Shown piece after piece: positions 38,401-44,267 of a DNA stretch of 64,000 nucleotides. This stretch comes from Culturomica massiliensis (GTDB lineage Bacteria; Bacteroidota; Bacteroidia; Bacteroidales; Marinifilaceae), in contig NZ_LT594621.1 in assembly GCF_900091655.1 (NCBI RefSeq), forward strand, positions 2,435,258 to 2,499,257. Reading direction: 5' to 3'. The notes beneath the pieces were generated by a model. That model searched no databases, was not told the DNA's origin, and saw only the letters and a list, made by a program, of their open reading frames with translations. The translations under genes and the position numbers were made by a program. Every line of letters begins with the position of its first letter. Positions within the stretch are counted from its first letter, which is position 1.

Positions 38401-41114
38401 AGCTCGGCACACAGGCTGCCGCTGGCCGAAAGTGTCTGCTCCTTGGGAGCATCCACATTGCGTATCCGGACCTTATTGGTCGTTCCCGTACAACCTTCAC
38501 GTGTCTCCACATGCACCTCATATTCCCCTTCGCCGATATGCGACCAGCCGATGGGAGAGGTACGGTCGGGTTCTTTGTCCGGATCCGGTACCCCATTCTT
38601 ATACAAGGTATAAGTCGCCCCTTCCATAAAACGGTCAACCTGCAACTCGGTAAATTCCGTATAGATCGTACCGTCGGCAAGCTTGATGTTGCAATTTACA
38701 GTATCTCCGTGCAGAGCCGACAACTTATGAATGGAAGGAGGAGGCAACATATACACGGAATCTTCGAGCGTAATGGTCGTCGTACAACCGTTGACACCGG
38801 TAGCCACGACCCGGTAACGCCCGTAATCCATATTTTCATAAATACGAGGCTCCCCGTCGGGAGGCGAATTCAATTCCGGAACGGCAAAGATGCGTACACC
38901 TCCCGTAAATGTCGTATAAGGCACATTCTGGAAGCCGCTTCCCTGATTGCGTTCCAACTGATACTGCACATCGTTTTCCCATTCTCCCAATACCAGGGTG
39001 GCACCGCTGTTTCCCATACAATAGTAAGAGGAAATAAAAAAGTTCGGGGCCTTGGGCGAAGGCCATTCGTCGATATAAGGCCGTCCGTTCATTTCCTGGG
39101 AACATTCGGTTTTGGGGTTCGTGGCCATAATGTAGTATATACCACCCGCCATATTCTCGAATTTCAGGGAATCGCCCGTACCTTTCAATTCCTTGACAAA
39201 AATACCGTAATCCCGGTATAGTGAATAAGTTAACGTATCGGAAGAACCGGCTAAGGTCAAATTTCCCGTCGGCGTATGCCCGGCACAGTATTCCCCCTCT
39301 CCGGTGAATTTATAATGCTCGAAAACCTCTACATCCACCCAACCGCTGTCCAAGGCCGCATTACATACGTTATAAGCATATACCTTGTATTTATTCCGTT
39401 CCGTCACATCCTGGCCCTTCACTTCTACGAAATTGGTATCCGATTCGTATGTATGTTCGTTAAGTACCCACCGGTAATGGATGGGAGTCGTACCCGTCGT
39501 CGCTACCGAAAGTTTTTGTTCCATTCCGGCACACAAAAGCATGTTGTATCCTCCGACACCCTTTTTAAAGCTGACCGGAATCGCCAGATTTTCCAGACGC
39601 ACAGGCTCACTCAGAGTACCCCCGCACTGGTTATAGGCCTTCACCTGATAGAGTCCCAGATCACTCTCTCCGATATGAAGAATATCGAAATCCTCCGAAG
39701 TCGTATTTTCATAATGCCCGTTATCATACAAAGGCAACCGGTTGAAATACCAGCGCAAACTATCGGTTGTCAGATCGGGTTCCACACCGAAATAGGTAAT
39801 GGAATCTCCCACACAAGCCCGTTTTTTCAAAAAAGGATCCCGGTCGAAACGCGGACGTAAAGTCACTTTTACCCGAATCGGTCTGGATGTCTCCTTTTCG
39901 ATACAATTATTATAAGCGACACAGAAATAATTACCGGCATCGCTTTCCTGAATATTCTCCAGACGAAGCACATTGCCTTCGGATTCCGGAATACGTACTC
40001 CGTCTTTCGTCCAGTAATACTGGTTTGCCGAACCGCTGGCCGTACAGGTCATTACAAGCGTACTCCCCTCACAGACCGTCGTATCCGGAAATACATACAC
40101 TTCACTCACCGGCCGGATAAAACTGGGCTTTTTTTCTACTTTCAATTCGATGATCTCACTGTAGGAATCTTCATCCGAACATTGGTTGGAAATCGCCCAA
40201 CGGTAATAACCGGCATCCGACATCAGCACCCCGTTGATAAAAATAGAGGAAGAAGGCAGCAATTTGGAATTCTGTACCCTCCATTCTCCCGTACTCCAAT
40301 CTTTATATAACTTCTCCAAATAGCAGGTATAAGATCCGCCTCCTGTAATTTTAGCCCTCAGTTCCAGGCGTTCGTATTCACAGGTCGTCAACACCCCGTC
40401 GACAACAACATTATCCCAGATGACCTGAGGAATATCGTATACCGGCAAAAAGACCGAATCCGAAACGATACCGCATTCGTTATAGGCCGATACCACATAC
40501 AGCCCTTCCACATCTTCGGCGGGAGGTGTCAGCTTAACGGTCAGATCCCGGGTCGTATCGGGCAATATCGTCGTTCTTCCGCTTAACGTATCTATCCTTT
40601 TCCAGGCATATTGAATATCGTTTTTCTCTGCAGCAAAACTGGGTACCAATTGTACGGAACCGGTATTGATACAGGCATATTGTAAATATTCGTGAGCCGC
40701 CATCGGATTCGTCAGCCAGGGCGCCCGGTTGAGATCGATATGGAATACCTCACTGGTATCCGAATCACAACTATTCACCACCAGACAGCGATAACGTCCG
40801 GAATCGGTGGCACTGGTCGGATTCAATATCCGCAAGGAATCGGTCCCCAATCCTAAATACCTGGACGCATCTGTCAAATCCGTAAAGAAATTAGCACCCA
40901 GCTTCTGCCATTTGTATTGCAGATTGGTGCCCGTGGCATGTACGACCAATAGAATCGTATCGCTGACACAGGTAATTTCCGTAGCACTTAACGTTTTTAC
41001 CACCGGAGGTACACACGACATAGTCGCTCCGTCCCCTTTTCCTCCGGTGTATATCTGTCCGGCAGCCATATAGCCTGTCAACAGCAAAACAATGCACACT
41101 AAAAAGCGTCTCAT
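29418..41114 (-). CDS. Giant Ig/CHU-type repeat protein with two Cys/His-rich inserts and HRNH/dockerin-like C-terminus
   Basis: A secreted repeat protein of 3898 residues from the ATG at 41112-41114; a TTG two codons earlier also opens the frame. After the signal peptide (MRRFLVCIVLLLTGYMAAGQ) come Ig-like domains to about 570 (AGNYFCVAYNNCIEKE, DSGRYRCLVVNSC). A long run of repeats of the form GVxYxLYR...GxYxVxAxxxxxxC follows to about 2580, then more Ig-like domains and PKD-like units to about 3640. Residues 1039-1116 and 1186-1251 are two tandem Cys/His-rich modules unlike the rest. The C-terminus carries VLLGGAV, DWIYVEART, HRNHLPVMT (H3759), DVNFDGIVDF (from 3853) and the ending NRDKFSEI, shared with the 6292-residue protein. 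No type IX sorting domain was recognised. It lies 20 nt downstream of the FGE/FISUMP gene. Confidence 0.85.
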   Translation of the reverse strand: MRRFLVCIVLLLTGYMAAGQIYTGGKGDGATMSCVPPVVKTLSATEITCVSDTILLVVHATGTNLQYKWQKLGANFFTDLTDASRYLGLGTDSLRILNPTSATDSGRYRCLVVNSCDSDTSEVFHIDLNRAPWLTNPMAAHEYLQYACINTGSVQLVPSFAAEKNDIQYAWKRIDTLSGRTTILPDTTRDLTVKLTPPAEDVEGLYVVSAYNECGIVSDSVFLPVYDIPQVIWDNVVVDGVLTTCEYERLELRAKITGGGSYTCYLEKLYKDWSTGEWRVQNSKLLPSSSIFINGVLMSDAGYYRWAISNQCSDEDSYSEIIELKVEKKPSFIRPVSEVYVFPDTTVCEGSTLVMTCTASGSANQYYWTKDGVRIPESEGNVLRLENIQESDAGNYFCVAYNNCIEKETSRPIRVKVTLRPRFDRDPFLKKRACVGDSITYFGVEPDLTTDSLRWYFNRLPLYDNGHYENTTSEDFDILHIGESDLGLYQVKAYNQCGGTLSEPVRLENLAIPVSFKKGVGGYNMLLCAGMEQKLSVATTGTTPIHYRWVLNEHTYESDTNFVEVKGQDVTERNKYKVYAYNVCNAALDSGWVDVEVFEHYKFTGEGEYCAGHTPTGNLTLAGSSDTLTYSLYRDYGIFVKELKGTGDSLKFENMAGGIYYIMATNPKTECSQEMNGRPYIDEWPSPKAPNFFISSYYCMGNSGATLVLGEWENDVQYQLERNQGSGFQNVPYTTFTGGVRIFAVPELNSPPDGEPRIYENMDYGRYRVVATGVNGCTTTITLEDSVYMLPPPSIHKLSALHGDTVNCNIKLADGTIYTEFTELQVDRFMEGATYTLYKNGVPDPDKEPDRTSPIGWSHIGEGEYEVHVETREGCTGTTNKVRIRNVDAPKEQTLSASGSLCAELDTDGDTKTLTIDATEPGVTYEVYRQDPAKLWYKFIGDGNPKDIIIPNQRATFYAKAIDPTGMCSTSFSKDITVKASNFQVSTNPADIYLDAKGLTTWLHVDITGNYVQPLEVQWEKESELQQTGVISLPNTTVHKQYYWPFCPCAAKHDSYGSDWVHRYSHGPNCTLTNCPYLYHAYNPAAHGCVYMGTEWNTYTVAGYARRGKWYDLYYCRDQVTDDAGQEWYENDKSNPFRNRLTTPVNEDRTYKVTVTDGAGCVHSDDVTVRVIGGKLRAEILFSDIHKHYEYPFCPCVAQHTGYHYCSRNCNSENCIRQYHAHKHEGCIKRKTEYIEYRGRYQKYYDLWYCCTNLEATDTIVYKNDELFFCSDAKGGDYVYEKNWSFDAPGYADASWGGMKGDTVMFTAKQSGWLRLRVTSMGQEVRDSIWIEVYRRPFTAYIQDGNGQDRIDSLYLCKGEETKLYAYTAGGDGDVTTTQWWGDGFTGPNTGWWIFTPERSGWFFLTARNDDVVITDSVYILLRESPGTPEVEDPGARCVLPGQSETIKVLSPTTAGVNYVLEYSVDNGGSFVEKDRYNNSRGGAIPFRVESPVRDAGVYRVKAESVAGDHHCSTYSEPIEFIAPPSHDELTSLKYCDGKQLVLQLNSTSTDMSYSILSNRNICFETIHAPNDYFHKQFGAGTYKFVYTRNGHYPFENGLTKSCSDTVDIEIRKVVPPAQVDAVVNNGLGACEGQNATLALSPTERDVTYFLEAPNGERTELFTGNGGVAETVLSARPYGTYQVKAEREGCPTLVNWFTFNRNPKPVVQPDVYYCYPYGRLSLGEGSDLTYTGLEAGVTYILQREGISFDTIVGPGTKTFQGIQNGKYTVLAQNDETNCFSTTDFEVKAEEAPKEFTLYADCAQEKNITLRSSERGVRYTLYRDNEVVATMAGTGDTLKFGVYNTTGVYTVKAENTTTNCKADMNGNVQITELDICDLVQQRPTCTAATVTDLIYPCSSKGWSYYLKDVTTTDTLMSDVLAGTGSAISWSSVGPRMIKPYVSGRVTKNSRYILWGRDVCGDIPLDTIEVGVTKPGSGVLSMENVTSLDNVPAESCINEWENIYLSQVKADNKYVLIGLMDGGYRDSLTSYTATEDNNTDRIFLGAYKAYDAYVLDMDHKGCISSSRINVNYKPMPQLSGLDGTSICGNEGQLEVSLVGKLPNQNYYLYIDSKAEALDTLSASESDIQFRPQTEPGRYWVIVDNIDPVSKARFCRDTMYPSYAIGQAPQAFDITRYPELDGGNIYLCKGDTATISLGRTEKAVEYALFRDGVEVSPMRQYRVDGGEITFSVREAGVYSVVGFLGACTQEMNNKITVYMDTLPKLQLYDTYYYCKGAETGAKIEVLGAPYKCVFELRDGGLGTDPIERDTVQRYWGDGISDTISFNHLCPAGEQYSYVLTFQTKGGCRGHHYFDVEEVEPPTKFEAISTGDAVCEAECTRFGIAGDQYNVEYSLMKVDPDGDYEYNDNYIVGWGDRDTLWFPYPVCERGEFYVNATFYTRPQCSSRLKVNGVDTVFLAEVDTIRECSLRDYEVHYCSETAVGGTITLLNAQAGIEYRLCKDGVDPVVVGDYLKQVCTVEGETLEWTDVAAGEICKGEDFDNGTLYRIWAYNPATRCSKWMEAPVLVIGDKRPEVSAMTAPYYEFCDGEGVLLKTRATGCGLSYEWFRVGTSGNIAVGRDADLEIGQTGSYYCNITNTCGTFRSEPNIVLYVKDETVMTPMGVKTLCEGTPGLIFSEFENVNDGDYIWYRAEKPDAVLSTHPWLEFENVTHTDEGYYVCVGGDMKKGYCNVYADTVFVKVSNHVDSARIQLKRDTLCWGTTKSMSVDLPGYNIQWYFNGEAIPGATARAYSKTFYTTDAGRYAVKISSGCGERDLIPAYDIVVDTVIDHIWHTDDQNLCTDGPLYLEVRTSPMSGVNYVWQQIIAGEPKTVIGNSAGIKVDVPKDVAHVTYRVFYYNTCNDYASSAYQDVEVNVAVSIKATTPWPEEMTFCEGSGGSSADRTLTATMTGTTVHEYVWIFNPAGTAETDTVARGKTVNSYTIPDNKDASGLYTCMMTTDCGRMRYDYSCWVRINTPASIVTDLAATAGKMCEGSLYTPSITATGSDLQFRWILCHKDGTVDTVARGIGYEWEDTHMLSLVTEERYAGDTLKCIVYNNCGLDESTPVILEIEGRHNIDVEPETWVCYDSLATVHVKLMDGHGAPYVSGAWSYELCREDYNPIDRDVEAGRAVDTVTRLQPGNYAVKNLTDGVCDYKDQEMAVFTISERTKATAQMSLPNGKRDTTLCAQADLPIYVKIAGGTGPFEVTIWQKKTGEANWSVFNEWINVNPFYIEAAEAHAGYVYNIPVVNPARFMVTVRDLNGGDGIDGACEVFIDSGTEIIDVNIVPKSNVNWGMPVGRTDYGECELPINLNTILNPSVANGIYHITKLQPGGSEDITFDRNWNSPFILQTDGPGRYQVTYSTGGICDEVTNSKIIFVIDSLPKAHFIPKDTIICTGNMPPRVYVEMRGAEPMDYIRVESSRLRRDGTVEPFTRPGWEAGTPVGTTISYPRQEVPFYIVNTDSIVRYVLKELKDRHGCAMAAGPEISTSLTIAQLPRVTVEGSNQAYDNGFWNSVLQEYSIATGDSVRFRIRMTSGTAPWTLTVTYGNSYPIMDGEVTTYTVYAKDTILIEKRDGHYLFNCEDAHGCSLNNLGTTHRQISIEPDGYFKLEGVLLGGAVDPTLRGQSVNGSQLMLTGVMKSDLMTYGLLPTTDLEPMALAKSADFIDWIYVEARTQDVLGKWTVVARDSCILLKNGKALGRDGSNVLKLPKTGTHGKTFYIAVLHRNHLPVMTANPIQLGASPTAPQTVTFWYKENFWTRDNDLEKHAWKGIVLLNGGIDIWAMAPAYLNINQKALLVSMSNPNASFFNAGAPGYSIFDVNFDGIVDFPGYISDWSQINSYGSSEDAWLLLLNRDKFSEIELEP
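37362..38000 (-). repeat. Two tandem Cys/His-rich modules inside the 3898-residue protein
   Basis: Copy 1 is residues 1039-1116 and copy 2 is 1186-1251, 147 residues apart. Both contain H-K, a PFCPC motif, A-x-H, C-x4-C, Y-H-A, an H-(x)-G-C, T-E-[WY], and Y-D-L-[YW]-Y-C at the end. Six cysteines (1047, 1049, 1070, 1075, 1089, 1116 in copy 1; 1194, 1196, 1210, 1215, 1227, 1250 in copy 2) and four histidines (1039, 1053, 1080, 1087; 1186, 1200, 1220, 1224) are conserved. Between and after them PKD/Ig-like sequence resumes (TYKVTVTDGAGC). I do not recognise the family. Confidence 0.8.
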
Positions 41115-41134
41115 ACGCAATATAATTTATTTTC

Positions 41135-44100
41135 TTACTTTTTATAACAACGTATCGGGTGTTTTCCTTCCGTAGCCAGCGGATTTCCTACGGTCGCATC
41201 CGGTTCGAAAGACATAACACTAAAATAAGGATCCGTCGTATCGTAGCTGATATTAACATACCAACCGTTCAAATCCTTCAGCCACCAGCCACCTAAATTA
41301 CCGTCGGCAGGAGGTACGCCCATCGCTGCCATAAAATTATCGAGTCCCGGTGCATACAAGCCCGGATTATACCCAGTACTGCATGGATCTGCGTCACTTA
41401 CATAATCCTGTGTAGCCGGATCGCCGCACGGAGATTCTCCCTGTGTCGCATAAAAACGCCACAGCACATCCCACATCTGCTTCGTCGGAATAGCAAATCC
41501 CGGCGGGCACAAATTATCTCCGTTGGCCTGTATCTGCTTCCACGTATACAATCCTCCGGTAGAAGCACCGTTTACAAACACCTTCGAATTCACCATCATC
41601 CAGCAACGTCCGTCCGGTTGTTGTGCTACAGCATAGGAATTTCCGTCATTATCCGTTACTGTAGCCGGACAAGCCAATCCGGCCACCCGAACCGCCAAAT
41701 CCAGGATTTTTTCAAACGTACAGGCCCCCAATGTCACGGTTACCCGCACTTTACAGGCACCACCGTCATTCAAAGGAATCTCGGAAGTCAGATCGGTCCG
41801 GTTAACCGTCACGATATCTTTCGTTACTCCTATCTGATTGGACAACAAATGCCACGTACTCTTCGACTCCAACCTCCATTCCACTTTTACATCTCCGGCA
41901 ATTCCCAGGTCCGTCTGTAAAGTAACCGAAGAAACATACGGGTTCATCTCCATATAGCTGTTCCCTCCGTTAATGACATAGCCCGGTACGACTACCGTTA
42001 CCTCGTTCCCGTATGACTCGGCATGTGAAGCAATACTTTGCCGCCGGAATTTATAAGTGTGATACAATGTCTCATCGATCAGGCAGGTATTCAGAGTCCA
42101 GTTCTGGGTATTGCTGTTGGGCAAAGCCTCCCAGCCTGCTCCCTCATCGTTCATTTCCCACAAATAAACGGTAGAAGCCGGGGTATCGTCTCCCGGCTCA
42201 ACTTCCGTAATCGCATACGGCTGAGCGGCACATATAAGGGCCGTATCGGGGTTTCTGCCTCCCTGTCCCTCAATCTTTCCGGTAAGGATCGATTTCATCG
42301 GCACACTGCGTCCTCCCCGGAAACCGGAATAAGCATAACGCAATTCATCCGGCAAAGCCCTGGCATATACCGTATCTCCACGATACGACACCGCCATATT
42401 GTCGCCCACCAGCAAAGAACTGCCTGCGCCTAAAGCCTCCGAAGCAAAAGAACCGCCTTTCAGGATAAAGTTTTCTTTCGCAGCCGGCCAGTCCATTACC
42501 GGCCAGGGAATCGTTACATCTTCGTCTATCACAATCTCACACCCCCAATAACTTCCGCAATATCCGGATTTCGCCTGCCGGACGATGGTTGTCATCCGGT
42601 TGCCTTTTTTATTGATGGTCTGCATCGGAAGACTTTTGGAAGCAATCACCGTATAATTTCCCTGTCCGACATCAAATATTCCATAAACATGTACCACCGT
42701 ATCCGTCCGCCAGGAAGCCACAGACGACCATATATTCCCATCCCCGAAAACTTCCCCGTTGAAATTTTTTCCCTGCCGGGCATTGTAGTAAATCTCGGCT
42801 AAATTCCCCGTCATTTCCATAATTCCCCACTTGGAAGCACCGGCTTTATAGATATCGGAAGTCTCCGTCGCAAAAGCCCCGCATCTGACCGGCCCGAGAT
42901 TATGCACTTTCGGACCGTTCATACGACCGGTATTGGCAGCATTGGCGATCAATACTTCCTCGTCTTCCGCATTGTCATTTTTCACGGTCGAAATATTCCA
43001 GGCCTGCAAAGAAGCAAAATTAGGCGTGCCCCACGCAAAAGAGCGGTCATTGGCCCCAATAGCCGGATTCCGTTGACGACATCCTTTTTCATATTCCATT
43101 TCACTGTGCGGACGCAAACCCGCCCAATCGCAATAAGCCCGGACATCATCGGGCGTCAGGTAATTACAGGCCACACTTTTTCCGTCGGCATCCGAATTGA
43201 TCGGATCGTTTCCGTTCAGATCGAAACCGAAGATAACGGCCGTATCGTGAGTACGGAACCGTTCCTGCAAAATGATGCCGTTCCGGTAATTCGGCACATC
43301 TTTTTTTCCGAAAGCAAATTGCCCCGGAGCCAGATTGTCCAGGTCGTTTCCGATGCGTTTTTTCTGATCGGTATAGGTAATCCGGTTCAGGAAATTCACA
43401 TACTGTTCCTGCGACACCTCATACTTCATCGTATAAAATCCGGTATAGCCCGTCGGATACAAATCCGGCACCACCCATCTGTTCAGTACTCCCCTGTCTG
43501 CCGTCGCTCCCATAATATGCACCTTTACCTCATCGTCCGTATTTACATAAAAAGCAGAGTTGCATTCCTCGGAAACGAAAGAATAAGGAGAAATCCGGTC
43601 CCCCAGGTAATAAGGCCCGTTAGGAACATACACCATTTCTACCGCCTGTACGGAAACCTCTATTTTCCCCTGACGGATATCCTCTACCGTTACATCATAA
43701 TACAGATTCAAATCCCCCTGCTTGAAATCCCATTCCAAAGACACCCGGGGAATGTTCAGATTCCCGTTTCCGGGTGTACGCCGGAATAAAAATACCCCCG
43801 CTACCTCCTGCTTGGATGTAATCTGTGTCGGCTGATAATTTCCGGCATATATGACGTCCATCCGCAACAAATTGATGTTCTCCGTTTTTACCGGCAAAAA
43901 TTCCATCGCCGGGACATTTCCTCCCCCCGTCACCCGGTGTCCGTCCTCTTTCAGATAAGCATGATGCCACGGCTCATTCACTCCTACCCGCCGGTACTTT
44001 ACGAATAAATACACGGCATCCCAACTCTCACTTTCCCGCCAGGAATGCTCCCAGGACAACGGGAACGTAATCAATGCCGTATTCTCCGTAATAGCCTGAA

Positions 44101-44191
44101 CTTTCGCCTCGCCCCGGATACGAACATCATTACCTATTGCCGGTTGTAACCAAACAATCAGCAATAGGATTGCAATTATTATTTTTACCAT
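41135..44191 (-). CDS. FGE/SUMF1-like domain fused to a C-terminal FISUMP domain
   Basis: A secreted 1018-residue protein, first gene of unit 2. The signal peptide is MVKIIIAILLLIVWLQPAIG. Residues ~25-180 form a beta domain with the pattern LSWEHSWRESESWDAVYLFVKYRR. Residues ~186-630 are formylglycine-generating-enzyme-like: MVYVPNGPYYLGD at 186, GFYTMKYEVSQEQYVNFLN, GLRPHSEMEYEKGCR near 360, WGIMEMTGNLAEIYY near 455 and AYSGFRGGRS near 623. The GGSF segment lacks the active-site cysteines of true FGE, so I predict a binding or structural role. Ig/PKD-like sequence follows, then a FISUMP domain (~839-1018; CPATVTDNDGNSY, GRCWMMVNSKVF, GGLYTWKQI, CPPGFAIPTKQMWDVL). It is driven by the promoter at 44230..44260 with a leader of about 35 nt. 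It lies 20 nt before the 3898-residue gene. Confidence 0.85.
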   Translation of the reverse strand: MVKIIIAILLLIVWLQPAIGNDVRIRGEAKVQAITENTALITFPLSWEHSWRESESWDAVYLFVKYRRVGVNEPWHHAYLKEDGHRVTGGGNVPAMEFLPVKTENINLLRMDVIYAGNYQPTQITSKQEVAGVFLFRRTPGNGNLNIPRVSLEWDFKQGDLNLYYDVTVEDIRQGKIEVSVQAVEMVYVPNGPYYLGDRISPYSFVSEECNSAFYVNTDDEVKVHIMGATADRGVLNRWVVPDLYPTGYTGFYTMKYEVSQEQYVNFLNRITYTDQKKRIGNDLDNLAPGQFAFGKKDVPNYRNGIILQERFRTHDTAVIFGFDLNGNDPINSDADGKSVACNYLTPDDVRAYCDWAGLRPHSEMEYEKGCRQRNPAIGANDRSFAWGTPNFASLQAWNISTVKNDNAEDEEVLIANAANTGRMNGPKVHNLGPVRCGAFATETSDIYKAGASKWGIMEMTGNLAEIYYNARQGKNFNGEVFGDGNIWSSVASWRTDTVVHVYGIFDVGQGNYTVIASKSLPMQTINKKGNRMTTIVRQAKSGYCGSYWGCEIVIDEDVTIPWPVMDWPAAKENFILKGGSFASEALGAGSSLLVGDNMAVSYRGDTVYARALPDELRYAYSGFRGGRSVPMKSILTGKIEGQGGRNPDTALICAAQPYAITEVEPGDDTPASTVYLWEMNDEGAGWEALPNSNTQNWTLNTCLIDETLYHTYKFRRQSIASHAESYGNEVTVVVPGYVINGGNSYMEMNPYVSSVTLQTDLGIAGDVKVEWRLESKSTWHLLSNQIGVTKDIVTVNRTDLTSEIPLNDGGACKVRVTVTLGACTFEKILDLAVRVAGLACPATVTDNDGNSYAVAQQPDGRCWMMVNSKVFVNGASTGGLYTWKQIQANGDNLCPPGFAIPTKQMWDVLWRFYATQGESPCGDPATQDYVSDADPCSTGYNPGLYAPGLDNFMAAMGVPPADGNLGGWWLKDLNGWYVNISYDTTDPYFSVMSFEPDATVGNPLATEGKHPIRCYKK

Positions 44192-44229
44192 AATTATGGG
44201 AAATATTATAAAATATTGACATTTTCTTG

Positions 44230-44260
44230 CAAATTTACTAACATTAACACATTTTTCAAA
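44230..44260 (-). promoter_or_regulatory. Consensus Bacteroidetes promoter for the FGE-FISUMP/3898 unit
   Basis: On the minus strand a -33 TTTG (44257-44260) is followed after exactly 19 nt by TAAATTTG (44230-44237), a full match to TTTG-N19-TAnnTTTG. It sits in the 76-nt gap 7 nt beyond the stop of the 6292-residue gene, so units 1 and 2 can be transcribed independently. Confidence 0.8.
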
Positions 44261-44267
44261 ATATATG

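Noticed and set aside
41135..44191. True formylglycine-generating enzyme (sulfatase activator)
   Set aside because: The active-site cysteines are missing after GGSF and no sulfatase is nearby.
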